A stretch of DNA of 64,000 nucleotides from Streptosporangium canum (GTDB taxonomy: Bacteria; Actinomycetota; Actinomycetes; Streptosporangiales; Streptosporangiaceae). How positions within the stretch are numbered: the first letter of the stretch is position 1; every line of letters starts with the position of its first letter. The translations under genes and the position numbers were made by a program. Below are positions 57,123 through 64,000 of this stretch, in pieces. The stretch is taken from positions 34,120 through 98,119 of the forward strand of contig NZ_FOQY01000034.1 in the NCBI RefSeq assembly GCF_900113865.1, written 5' to 3'. The notes under the pieces are model-generated. The model made no database searches, was not told where the DNA came from, and was given only the letters and a program-made list of their open reading frames with translations.

Positions 57123-57170
57123 CCGCCCCTCGGAGAGCCCGGCCGGGCGGTGCGGAGCCGTCCGCGGGTG

Positions 57171-57752
57171 TCACCGATAGGAGTCGATGAGCCGGGCGAG
57201 GTGCCGCCCGGCGATCTCCAGTGGTGCCTCGCTCTGTGAAACCTGCGCGGACATCTCCGCGCCCTCCAGTGTGTTGATCACCGTGTGGGCGAGATCGTGC
57301 GCGATGTCCTCGTCGAAGCCGGATCGGCGGAGTTTGTCGCGGACCAGGCCGCGCCAGTTCTCGAAGGCCTCCTCGGCGGCCCGCTGGATGTCGGGCAGGC
57401 GCCCCGCGCTCTCCAGTGCCGTGGTGGTGACGGGGCAGCCGTCGAGCCAGCGGGAGTCGCGCAGCCCCGTGGACAGGTCGCGGGCGCAGACGATGATCGC
57501 CGCAGCCGGATCGTCGACGCGGTCGAACACCGTGCGCAGGAGCTCGGTGAACTCCCGGTCCCCGTGGCGGACGGCTTCGACCGCCAGCTCCCGCTTCCCG
57601 CCGGGGAAGAAGTGATAGACCGAGCCGAGCGTGGCCTCGGCCTCCCGGGAGATCTCCTTGAGGCCGGTCGCCTCGTATCCCTGCCGCTGCATCAGTCGGG
57701 AGGTCGCCCGGATGATCCGCTCCCGGGTGCCGAGCTCGTGCTTGGTCGCCAT
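57171..57752 (-). CDS. TetR family regulator (LmrA/YxaF type)
   Basis: A 193-aa repressor: RERIIRATSRLMQRQGYEA, then LKEISREAEATLGSVYHFFP is the recognition helix region, followed by GGKRELAVEAV and the LmrA/YxaF-like ligand domain with DGCPVTTTALE. It faces the reductase gene across a 94-bp region with two copies of a TetR-type site, so it probably represses that gene and itself. Confidence 0.9.
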   Translation of the reverse strand: MATKHELGTRERIIRATSRLMQRQGYEATGLKEISREAEATLGSVYHFFPGGKRELAVEAVRHGDREFTELLRTVFDRVDDPAAAIIVCARDLSTGLRDSRWLDGCPVTTTALESAGRLPDIQRAAEEAFENWRGLVRDKLRRSGFDEDIAHDLAHTVINTLEGAEMSAQVSQSEAPLEIAGRHLARLIDSYR

Positions 57753-57769
57753 CTCCTCAGCTTAGTGAA

Positions 57770-57827
57770 TAGAGCGCTCATTCTATCTCATGCTAGTGTC
57801 CTCGTTCTAAGTAGAGCGTTCGTTTTA
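57770..57827. promoter_or_regulatory. Paired TetR operator candidates
   Basis: TAGAGCGCTCATTCTA (57770-57785) and TAGAGCGTTCGTTTTA (57812-57827) match at 13 of 16 bases and lie 42 bp apart, four helical turns, on the same face of DNA. CGTTCTA (57803-57809) adds a half site. The first site is near the regulator start; the second is 20 bp before the reductase start. Confidence 0.65.
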
Positions 57828-57846
57828 GTGCGTGGAGGAGAGATCG

Positions 57847-58710
57847 ATGAACACGAAGTCCGTGACCGTGATCGGCCTGGGTCCCATGGGGCAGGCGATG
57901 GCCGACGCCTACCTGGACAGCGGCTACGAGGTGACCGTGTGGAACCGTACGGCAGGCCGGGCCGACCGGCTGGTGGCCCGCGGCGCCCGGCGCGCGCGGA
58001 CCGTCGAGGCCGCGCTGACCGCCAACGACCTGGTGGTGCTGAGCCTGACCGACTATGACGCCGTGTACGCCATCCTGGAGCAGGCCCCCTCCGCGGCCCT
58101 GGCCGGCCGTACCGTGGCCAACCTCACCTCCGACACCCCCGAGAAGGCGCGTCAGGCGGCGGCGTGGCTGGCCGAGCGCGGCGCCGTGCAGATCACCGGC
58201 GGCGTCCAGGTGCCGCCCCCGGGGATCGGCAAGCCGGGGGCCACGACCTACTACAGCGGCCCCGAGAGCGCGATCGAGGCCCACCGGTCCGCCCTGGAGG
58301 TGCTGACGGACATCGACCACCTCGGCGAGGACCCGGGGCTGGCGGCGCTGTTCTACCAGATCGGGATGGACATGTTCTGGACGGGCATCCTGAGCTACGT
58401 GCACGCCCAGGCGGTAGCCGAAGCCAACGGCATCTCGGCGGAGCGGTTCCTCCCCAACGCGGTGAAGACCATGGACTTCCGCTACTTCCTGGAGTTCTAC
58501 GCCCCGCGCATCGCCGCGGGCAACCACGAGGGGGACGTGGACCGGCTGGCCATGGGCGTGGCCAGCATGGAACACGTTCTGCACACCGTGGAGGCGTCCG
58601 GCGTGGACGGCTCCCTGCCGGCGGCCGTCCTGGACGTCTTCCGCCGCGGCGTCGCCGCAGGACACGGGCAGGACAGCCTCACCAGCCTGATCGAGGTACT
58701 GAGGCGGTGA
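57847..58710 (+). CDS. Imine reductase-like NADPH oxidoreductase
   Basis: A 287-aa member of the 6-phosphogluconate-dehydrogenase/beta-hydroxyacid superfamily. VTVIGLGPMGQAMADAYLDSG is the Rossmann loop; WNRTAGRADRL favours NADPH (Arg-Thr-x-x-Arg). The C-terminal half with MDMFWTGILSYVHAQAVAEANG matches imine reductases (reductive aminases) rather than tartronate-type enzymes, which have a catalytic lysine absent here. GGAGGAGAG precedes the ATG. It is probably controlled by the divergent TetR gene. Confidence 0.88.
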   Translation: MNTKSVTVIGLGPMGQAMADAYLDSGYEVTVWNRTAGRADRLVARGARRARTVEAALTANDLVVLSLTDYDAVYAILEQAPSAALAGRTVANLTSDTPEKARQAAAWLAERGAVQITGGVQVPPPGIGKPGATTYYSGPESAIEAHRSALEVLTDIDHLGEDPGLAALFYQIGMDMFWTGILSYVHAQAVAEANGISAERFLPNAVKTMDFRYFLEFYAPRIAAGNHEGDVDRLAMGVASMEHVLHTVEASGVDGSLPAAVLDVFRRGVAAGHGQDSLTSLIEVLRR

Positions 58711-58862
58711 CCGGGACAGCCGGCCGGCGATCCCGGCCCCGGCCGGCTCCGCCGTACGCCGTCCTCAGGGGTTCTCGCGCGGGCGGGGTTGCCCAGTCGA
58801 TTCAAGGCCATTTTGTGTAATTGGCTGTTCTGTCGCCGGTGCGAGCACGGGAGGATCCCCTC

Positions 58863-59510
58863 ATGGTCTCTGTCACCGCTGTCATCGGCCTCGGGGCGAT
58901 AGCCCTCGGGATGGTCCTCACTCCGGGCCCCAACATGATCTATCTGATCTCCAGGTCGGTGACGCAGGGGCGTCGCGCCGGCCTGATCTCGCTGGCGGGT
59001 GTCGGCGCGGGGTTCCTGGTGTATCTGACCGCGACGGCGGCGGGCATCGCGGCCCTCTTCGCCGTGGTGCCCGCCCTCTACACCGCGATCAAGGTCGCCG
59101 GGGCGGCGTACCTGCTCTGGCTCGCCTGGAAGACGGTACGGCCGGGTGGGCAGTCGGCCTTCGCACCGAAGGAGCTGCCGGTGGACCCGCCGCGGCGGCT
59201 TTTCTCCATGGGGCTGCTCACCAGCCTCCTCAATCCCAAGATCGCCATTCTGTACGTGTCGCTGCTTCCCCAGTTCATCGACCCGGCGCGTGGCGATGTC
59301 GCCGTGCAGGGCCTCGTCCTCGGGCTGACCCAGATCGTCATCGCCCTGTCGGTCAACGGCATGATCGTGCTGTCGGCGGGGGCGATCGCCGGGTTCCTGG
59401 GCCGGCGGCCGCTCTGGATGCGTGTGCAGCGCTATCTGATGGGTGCCGCGCTGGCGGTGTTCGCACTGCGCATCGTCACCGACCGCTCGCGCGTGATGAT
59501 CGCGGCCTGA
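58863..59510 (+). CDS. LysE/RhtB family amino-acid exporter
   Basis: A 215-aa exporter with six hydrophobic segments. LGMVLTPGPNMIYLISRSVTQGRRAG is the family signature near residue 10-35, and FSMGLLTSLLNPKIAILYVSLLPQF the second at about 117-140. GGGAGG precedes the ATG. The exported amino acid or derivative is not evident. A second family member follows 144 bp downstream. Confidence 0.92.
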   Translation: MVSVTAVIGLGAIALGMVLTPGPNMIYLISRSVTQGRRAGLISLAGVGAGFLVYLTATAAGIAALFAVVPALYTAIKVAGAAYLLWLAWKTVRPGGQSAFAPKELPVDPPRRLFSMGLLTSLLNPKIAILYVSLLPQFIDPARGDVAVQGLVLGLTQIVIALSVNGMIVLSAGAIAGFLGRRPLWMRVQRYLMGAALAVFALRIVTDRSRVMIAA

Positions 59511-59654
59511 GATCGGCCGGCGGCGCCATCGGCAGCCGGCGTGTGGTGATCGCGGATGAGAGCGGCGGCGTCAGCGCCGTGCATCCCGAACAGCACCGAT
59601 CGGGTGCCGCCCCCCTTGCCGGGGCGTGTTTCACCGGGAATCTACACTTCTGGA

Positions 59655-60305
59655 GTGCTCGCCTCCCTCCTCGCCTTCACGGTCGTCGCACTGATTCTCA
59701 CCGTCTCTCCCGGCCCCGACACCGTGATCGTGCTGCGCACCACGGTCTCCTCGGGCCGCAGGGCCGGGTTCCTCGCGGGTCTGGGGGTCAACCTCGGCTG
59801 TTACGCCTGGGGAGTCGCCACCGCGCTCGGCCTGACCGCCCTGCTGGCCGCCTCCGACGTCGCCTACACCGCCGTGCGGATCGCCGGTGTCGCCTACCTC
59901 GTCTGGCTCGGCGTCCGTGCGCTCTGGAACGCCCGCCGCGCCGTCCCGGCCGAGGCCGCCGAAGCCACCGAGGCCGCGAACGGCACGGGCGGCGGCCCTC
60001 CCGCCCGAGCGCTGGCGATCATGCGCACCGGATTCGTCACCAATCTGGTCAATCCCAAGGTGGGGGTCATCTACATGACCCTGCTGCCGCAGTTCGTCCC
60101 CGCGGACGTCCCCGTGCTGCCCGCGACCCTGCTCCTGGTCACCATCCACAACCTGCTGGGTGCTGCGTGGTTCGCGATCGTGGTCCTCGCCGCGAGCCTC
60201 ATGCGGCGCGGCCTGAGCCGGCCGGTCGTCCGCCGTCGCATGGAACAGCTGACCGGGCTCGTCTTCATCGGCTTCGGCATCCGCCTGGCCGCCGAGTCCG
60301 GCTGA
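59655..60305 (+). CDS. LysE/RhtB family exporter (second)
   Basis: A 216-aa exporter: VALILTVSPGPDTVIVLRTTV and MRTGFVTNLVNPKVGVIYMTLLPQF are the two family signatures; an acidic loop AEAAEATEAANG lies between helices 3 and 4. Identity to the preceding copy is modest, so this is not a recent duplication. TACACT (59643-59648) lies 6 bases before the GTG, so it is probably leaderless and transcribed separately. Confidence 0.92.
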   Translation: MLASLLAFTVVALILTVSPGPDTVIVLRTTVSSGRRAGFLAGLGVNLGCYAWGVATALGLTALLAASDVAYTAVRIAGVAYLVWLGVRALWNARRAVPAEAAEATEAANGTGGGPPARALAIMRTGFVTNLVNPKVGVIYMTLLPQFVPADVPVLPATLLLVTIHNLLGAAWFAIVVLAASLMRRGLSRPVVRRRMEQLTGLVFIGFGIRLAAESG

Positions 60306-60338
60306 GCCCCTCGGGCGGCTTCGCCCTGGGCGCGGCTC

Positions 60339-60363
60339 CGCCGAGGCCGGACCGGCCTCGGCG
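60339..60363 (+). terminator. Perfect 12-bp hairpin
   Basis: CGCCGAGGCCGG (60339-60350) and CCGGCCTCGGCG (60352-60363) are perfect inverted repeats around one base, 34 bases after the exporter stop. No T tract follows. Confidence 0.65.
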
Positions 60364-60577
60364 CGTTCACCGGCACCTCCTGACCGCTCCCGGCCGTCCG
60401 GCGGCGCCGCGTCACCGGCGCGCCCGGCACGCGGGTGGGGGCCCTCACAAGGCCGGGATTTTGCGGGAATTGTGGATTATCGGTAACCGGAGGTGATCAG
60501 AGGCACGGTGAGGACGCGGTCGTGACGCGCACCCGGGAGCCGATCGCGGAGCCCGCGTCAGGCAAGGAGCCGACGTC

Positions 60578-60808
60578 ATGAACGACTCCATCGACCTGGC
60601 CGCTCTGGTGAAGATCATGGCGACCGGCCTCGTCGGCGGTGCCGGACTGGTCGCGCTGTACGCGCTCGGCCTCGCCGGCCTGTCGGCCGCGGCCGGCGGC
60701 GCCCGGCCCGGTCGCCGGCGGCTGTTCGGATGGTTCCTCTCGGGGACGTGTTTCCTGATCGTCGTCATGGGGGTCGGCCTGGGACTGTACGCGCTGCTCG
60801 AGAGATGA
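60578..60808 (+). CDS. Small two-helix membrane protein
   Basis: A 76-aa protein with hydrophobic helices at about 9-38 and 50-72 and a basic loop (RPGRRRLFG) between them, which should face the cytoplasm. AAGGAG precedes the ATG, which supports a real gene. No family is recognised. Confidence 0.6.
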   Translation: MNDSIDLAALVKIMATGLVGGAGLVALYALGLAGLSAAAGGARPGRRRLFGWFLSGTCFLIVVMGVGLGLYALLER

Positions 60809-60964
60809 GCCGTGGCCGCGCCGCCCGTCCCGGATCGCCGCGGCCCCGATCGGCGGCGGCCGAGGTGGGAGGACCGCCGGTCAGGACGGACGCCGGTCAG
60901 GACGGACGGCGCGGCCGTCGTCGAGCCGGCTATGAGGGACCGGGCCCGGCAAGCCCGATCCGGC

Positions 60965-61384
60965 TCAGTCGCGGATGAGCTCCTCGGCGACCAGGCCGGC
61001 GCCTATCCCCAGCAGCCAGACGTCCTTGGCGACGGCGAGGCCCTCCTGGGTGGGACGCAGGCTGCCTTCCTGCCGCATGCCCGGCGTCCTCAGGTAGAGG
61101 CCGACCAGCCCTCCGGCGAAGGCGGTGAGCGCGGCGCCCGCCAGCAGCGACGGCACCAGCGGGATCAGCAGCGCCGTACCGACGGCGATCTGCCCCCTGG
61201 CGAGCCACCGAGTGAACTCCTCGGGGTCCATGTCCTTCAGGAAGGGGTAGGCCGTCGACGCCATCGCGTGGACGTGGGCGGCGCCCTCAGCGGAGGAGTC
61301 CGCCAGGGTCAGTCCCGAATTCAGGATGAAGGCACCCGTGGCGAGCCGGGCCGGAAACTGATGGGGGCGAGCCAGGATCCTCAT
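60965..61384 (-). CDS. DoxX-like membrane protein
   Basis: A 139-aa protein, MRILARPHQFPARLATGAFILN start, hydrophobic segments near 12-30, 68-90, 92-108 and 118-136, and a hydrophilic stretch with MDPEEFTRWLARGQIAVG. The layout resembles the DoxX/DUF4267-like family, but the match is weak. GGGAGG precedes the ATG at 61384; longer in-frame starts lack a site. Confidence 0.6.
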   Translation of the reverse strand: MRILARPHQFPARLATGAFILNSGLTLADSSAEGAAHVHAMASTAYPFLKDMDPEEFTRWLARGQIAVGTALLIPLVPSLLAGAALTAFAGGLVGLYLRTPGMRQEGSLRPTQEGLAVAKDVWLLGIGAGLVAEELIRD

Positions 61385-61537
61385 GAGTCCTCCCAATGGT
61401 CGGCAGAGCCGTAAAAGCATGCTCCTTCCCCGGTTTTCGCAGGTCATCCGCTTATTGATCGCTTCTTGAACATAGCCGGACAGGGGGCCCGCCCCGTCGG
61501 GAAACTCGGGGCCCGGCTCCGCGTCACCGTGTGCGCC

Positions 61538-61563
61538 CGCCGTACGGGGTCTTCCGTACGGCG
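61538..61563 (-). terminator. Terminator of the toxin-antitoxin operon
   Basis: CGCCGTACGG (61538-61547) pairs perfectly with CCGTACGGCG (61554-61563), 6-base loop. It lies 31 bases past the PIN gene stop on the minus strand. Confidence 0.65.
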
Positions 61564-61593
61564 GCGCGGAGGCGGAAGGAGGGGCCGGTCAGC

Positions 61594-62040
61594 TCAGGGC
61601 AGGATCTCCAGCCGGACGCCGGCGATGTCGTCGTACAGATGCGGCGTGGAGGTGACGATCCGCCAGCCTCCGCGCGCTTCGGCCAGGACGACGGCATGGG
61701 CGGCGGCCAGGACCGCCACGATCTCGGCCTCCGCCGCGACGCCCGGCGCGCGCCGCTCCAGGTTCGCCGTCATCTTCCGGCCGATCTGGGCCGCGCTCAG
61801 GACGTCGGCGGCCGGCAGCCCCCCGATCGTCACCACCGGCACCGCGAGCAGCGCCTCGGCCTGCTGGGGCCGGAGGCCGGCCAGACACTGCGCGGCCACC
61901 GCAGGAAGGAGAAGGGTGGTGTTGCGCAGAACCGACTGCCGGACGATCTCACGGCCGTAGTCGCTCTTGGCGTCGAGCACGTGGTGGACCGCGTCGAGAT
62001 CGAGGACGTGGCCGGTGAGCCCTTCGGGCTCGGCTGTCAC
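61594..62040 (-). CDS. PIN-domain toxin-like protein
   Basis: A 148-aa PIN-fold protein encoded directly after an RHH antitoxin. HVLDLDAVHHVLDAKSD opens with the first acidic residue in the D-x-D-A form; ILSAAQIG-like DVLSAAQIGR and AAEAEIVAVLAAAHAVVLAEARGGW carry later acids, ending IVTSTPHLYDDI. Canonical PIN proteins use three or four Asp/Glu; the set here is present but spaced loosely, so RNase activity is likely but not certain. The GTG start overlaps the antitoxin stop (GTGA). Confidence 0.75.
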   Translation of the reverse strand: MTAEPEGLTGHVLDLDAVHHVLDAKSDYGREIVRQSVLRNTTLLLPAVAAQCLAGLRPQQAEALLAVPVVTIGGLPAADVLSAAQIGRKMTANLERRAPGVAAEAEIVAVLAAAHAVVLAEARGGWRIVTSTPHLYDDIAGVRLEILP

Positions 62041-62264
62041 GCGACGTCCCGGGCGGAGTCGAAGAGCCGGTTGGCGCGCTCCCGGTCGGCGTCGGTGATG
62101 CCGTCCTGCCAGCCCGGACCCCACAGCCGCTCCAGGGCGGCCATGCCGTCCCTGATGCGGCGCTGCTCACGCAGCGCGTCGGCGATGTACCCCGAGGCGT
62201 TGCCGGACTCCTGGGCCTCGTCCGCGAGATCATCCGGGAGGGAGATCGTGATCCGCTTAGTCAT
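62037..62264 (-). CDS. Ribbon-helix-helix antitoxin
   Basis: A 75-aa antitoxin. MTKRITISLPDDLADEAQESG is the beta-strand and first helix of a CopG/RHH domain; NASGYIADALREQRRIRDGM is the second helix; the acidic tail (ITDADRERANRLFDSARD) would wrap the toxin. The ATG at 62264 follows TACCCT by 7 bases, so it is leaderless. It should repress its own promoter through the sites at 62259-62291. Confidence 0.82.
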   Translation of the reverse strand: MTKRITISLPDDLADEAQESGNASGYIADALREQRRIRDGMAALERLWGPGWQDGITDADRERANRLFDSARDVA

Positions 62265-62291
62265 ACTGGGGAGGGTAGTTGAGTCATACTC
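62259..62291 (-). promoter_or_regulatory. Antitoxin promoter flanked by two operator copies
   Basis: AGTCATACT occurs at 62259-62267 and 62282-62290, 23 bp apart start to start; each is a dyad AGT-N3-ACT, and the second extends to GAGTCATACTC. Between them, on the minus strand, is the TACCCT -10 box. The first copy overlaps the antitoxin start codon. This fits RHH autorepression. Confidence 0.7.
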
Positions 62292-62344
62292 CCGCCGTCC
62301 ACGGGACGGCGACGCGCGGGCCGGCCGACGGCGGCGATCATCCT

Positions 62345-62398
62345 GGCGGGGCGGCGGGGCGGCGGGGCGGCGGGGCGGCGGGGCGGCGGGGCGGCGGG
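62345..62398. repeat. 8-bp tandem repeat (GGCGGGGC)n
   Basis: Six exact copies of GGCGGGGC (62345-62392) and most of a seventh follow one another, 50-110 bp upstream of the antitoxin start. The number of copies could vary by slippage. It is not in a supported gene. Confidence 0.9.
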
Positions 62399-62485
62399 CC
62401 TTTTGGCGTTCCCGGGGGCTTGGCGGCTGGAGCAACGCGCCGGCATGGATCAAAAGTTGTTATCGCTATCATCGATTTACCGGAA

Positions 62486-62503
62486 GAGGATTGATCAATC
62501 CTC
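62486..62503. promoter_or_regulatory. Perfect 18-bp palindrome
   Basis: GAGGATTGATCAATCCTC reads the same on both strands. It lies 134 bp before the LacI gene in a patch of lower GC (about 62450-62520). It could be a second regulator site or a small hairpin followed by a few T. Confidence 0.5.
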
Positions 62504-62564
62504 CTGTTTCTCGCAGATAGAGTGGCTGTGGTGGCGGCACGTCCTGCCGCGACGCGAATCCGAT

Positions 62565-62580
62565 CTGTTAGCGCAAACAG
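62565..62580. promoter_or_regulatory. LacI-family operator
   Basis: CTGTTAGCGCAAACAG is nearly perfect dyad with the central CG of LacI/GalR operators (TGTTAGCGCTAACA type, one mismatch). It lies 40 bp before the LacI-family gene and probably mediates autoregulation. Confidence 0.75.
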
Positions 62581-62619
62581 TCAGATACCCTAGGAGCAAC
62601 CTTCGATGAGGCGGGCAGG

Positions 62620-63660
62620 TTGACCCAGCAGGTATCTGGAGGGGCGTTCCCCGAACGCCCGAGGGCCACCGTTATGGAAGACGTCGCGGAGCGGGCGGGC
62701 GTCTCGGCGATGACCGTCTCCCGCGTGCTCAACACCCCCGAGAAGGTGCGCCCGGACACCCGGGCCCGCGTTCTCGACGCGGTGCGCGAGCTGAGCTACC
62801 GGCCCAACTCCGCCGCCCGCTCGCTGGTGACCGGCCGTTCCGGGGTGCTCGGCGTGGTCAGCTTCGACACCACCCTGTACGGCCCCGCCTCGACGCTCCA
62901 CGGCATCGAACAGGCCGCCCGGTCGGAGGACTACCTGGTCACGATAGTGAGCGTGAGCGCACTGAGCCGGCGCTCCATCGGCGAGGCCGTGGACCGGCTC
63001 CGCTTCCAGTCCGTCGACGGCGTCGTCATCGTGGCCCCCCACGAGTCGGCCGCCGACGGATTGCGCCACCTGCCGCCCGACCTTCCCGTGGTGGTGGTCG
63101 GCGCGAGCGACGACCTGCCCGTCCCCGTCGCCGCGGTGGATCAGGTCACCGGCGCCGTACGGGCCACCAAGCACCTGCTCAGCCTGGGGCACCGGACCGT
63201 CTGGCACGTATCGGGGCCGCAGGACTGGATCGACGCCAGCGGGCGCATCGCGGGCTGGCGCTCGGTGCTGGAGGCGGAGGGGCGTGAGATCCCCGAGCCG
63301 CTGCTCGGCGACTGGAGCGCCCGTTCGGGCTTCGAGCACGGCAAGCGCCTGGCCCGTGACCCCGAGGTCACCGCGGTCTTCGTGGCCAACGACCATATGG
63401 CCACCGGGGTGTTGCGGGCGCTCCGCGAGGCGGGCCGCCAGGTGCCCCAGGACGTCAGCGTCGTCGGCTTCGACGACGTCCCCGAGGCCGCCTATCTCTG
63501 GCCGCCGCTGAGCACGGTCAGGCAGAACTTCGCGGAGGTCGGCCGCCTGTCCTTCCAACTGCTTCTCGACCGGATCGACGGCAGGGCCGGCGCGCCGCAC
63601 CGGATGATCGAGCCCGAGCTCGTCGTGCGGGAGAGCACGGCCGCCCGCCTGTCCGGCTGA
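62620..63660 (+). CDS. LacI family transcriptional regulator
   Basis: A 346-aa repressor. The helix-turn-helix and hinge (about 17-70) read TVMEDVAERAGVSAMTVSRVL and YRPNSAARSLVTGRSG; the periplasmic-binding-protein-like core follows (VDGVVIVAPHES, VVGASDDLP, DVSVVGFDDVPEAAYLWPPLSTVRQ), which should bind a sugar. The start is taken as TTG at 62620; an ATG 18 codons later (62674) would still keep most of the DNA-binding domain. No sugar operon is visible in the window, so its target lies outside or is itself. Confidence 0.93.
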   Translation: MTQQVSGGAFPERPRATVMEDVAERAGVSAMTVSRVLNTPEKVRPDTRARVLDAVRELSYRPNSAARSLVTGRSGVLGVVSFDTTLYGPASTLHGIEQAARSEDYLVTIVSVSALSRRSIGEAVDRLRFQSVDGVVIVAPHESAADGLRHLPPDLPVVVVGASDDLPVPVAAVDQVTGAVRATKHLLSLGHRTVWHVSGPQDWIDASGRIAGWRSVLEAEGREIPEPLLGDWSARSGFEHGKRLARDPEVTAVFVANDHMATGVLRALREAGRQVPQDVSVVGFDDVPEAAYLWPPLSTVRQNFAEVGRLSFQLLLDRIDGRAGAPHRMIEPELVVRESTAARLSG

Positions 63661-63798
63661 CCCGCCAGGTCCGCCCGGCGGCGGTGCGGTCACCGGCACG
63701 GCCGGACGGCTCCTCCGGCCGTGCCCGTGTTCGGCTCCACAGGTCTCCACGAGCGGCGCGAGGGCGCCGCGCCGTTTCAGCGTGATCTGGCGTGGAAC

Positions 63799-63818
63799 CC
63801 CGGGCGTTTACGCCCGGG
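63799..63818. repeat. Hairpin at the likely end of an IS200/IS605-type element
   Basis: CCCGGGCG (63799-63806) and CGCCCGGG (63811-63818) pair perfectly around TTTA. Such subterminal hairpins are the recognition sites of TnpA. It lies 69 bases past the tnpA remnant stop, where the element end is expected. No TnpB gene lies between. Confidence 0.55.
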
Positions 63819-63886
63819 AGGAAACGACAGCGCGGGAGGGCCTCCAGGCCCGAGCGGTGCCGTGACAGTTGGTTCACGTGAGCTGC

Positions 63887-64000
63887 TCAGCCCGGCCGTT
63901 TCTGGTTCTCGAGGTACTCCTCGATGATCGACGGCGGGGCGCCGCCGCATGAAGCGGCGAAGCAGGGCGAAGGAGGGCGGGGACCAAAAGTGCCCGCCCC
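63887..64000 (-). pseudogene. tnpA: IS200/IS605 family transposase TnpA, partial and frameshifted
   Basis: The window edge cuts this gene; only the C-terminal end is visible. One frame from the edge reads GHFWSPPSFA, matching the WSPSYFAASCGG block of TnpA; after an extra 10 bases the next frame continues FAASCGGAPP, then SIIEEYLENQKRPG and stop, the usual TnpA end. The extra bases look like a duplicated CTTCGCC-containing segment, so the copy is frameshifted and probably inactive. Confidence 0.75.

Noticed and set aside
62345..62398. Possible CRISPR-like repeat
   Set aside because: Units are 8 bp and directly adjacent, with no spacers; it is a simple tandem repeat.

Overview
The window is a 64 kb piece of chromosome from a very GC-rich actinomycete. 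Gene content and style point to the Streptosporangiales/Streptomycetales side of the phylum. The evidence is a glycine riboswitch-gcvP locus next to an Rv1830-like MerR gene, menaquinone genes, a DUF5999 protein, an HrdB-family sigma factor, a LAL-type LuxR regulator, tricorn protease, peptidase inhibitor I36, frequent GTG starts, and many genes with a TANNNT box 6-8 bases before the start codon (leaderless mRNAs). No rRNA, tRNA or CRISPR array was recognised. The window reads mostly as core or accessory chromosome; the only clear mobile DNA is a broken IS200/IS605-type tnpA running off the right edge.

1-10.8 kb: MerR regulator, tandem glycine riboswitch and gcvP; small TPR, membrane and hydrolase genes; DUF5999 gene with a repeated operator-like motif; TetR gene; an azoreductase-SMR efflux operon under a large two-site palindrome; and an HrdB-like (group 2) sigma factor preceded by a SigR/SigH-like promoter. 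10.8-14.7 kb: divergent menE and menD, then a DedA protein; menF lies apart at 40 kb. 14.7-23.8 kb: a stress cluster of general stress membrane protein, dnaK, grpE, a zinc-finger-less DnaJ (CbpA type), two tiny coupled ORFs, a CbpM-like modulator, clpB, thioredoxin with zinc ribbon, and a cNMP-binding/thioredoxin-reductase-like fusion that lacks the CxxC pair.

23.8-35.5 kb is the most unusual stretch. It has a LAL regulator, a UTRA GntR regulator, a stand-alone LanC-like cyclase with a CCG zinc motif, a five-bladed-propeller protein, a sulfotransferase, a secreted zinc peptidase and a sugar ABC importer with a SnoaL-like protein. A nearly identical 15-bp palindromic motif lies at the gntR promoter (27062-27076) and just upstream of the ABC operon promoter (32031-32045), suggesting one regulon spanning 5 kb.

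35.5-51.3 kb: SRPBCC, YigZ, a second DedA with a NarL-type two-component pair, menF, secreted SGNH esterase, I36 inhibitor, a hydrolase facing a WYL regulator, tricorn protease, DUF3040, a MecA_N-type penicillin-binding protein and a PlsC-like acyltransferase. 51.3-64 kb: a Nudix pseudogene with its catalytic box deleted, GNAT, TetR, orphan tyrosine recombinase, MOSC, a second GNAT, winged-helix protein, TetR facing an imine-reductase-like gene across repeated operators, two LysE exporters, small membrane proteins, an RHH-PIN toxin-antitoxin pair next to an 8-bp tandem repeat, a LacI regulator with its own operator, and the IS200 remnant. All calls come from reading the sequence alone; family names rest on motif recognition, not on database searches.
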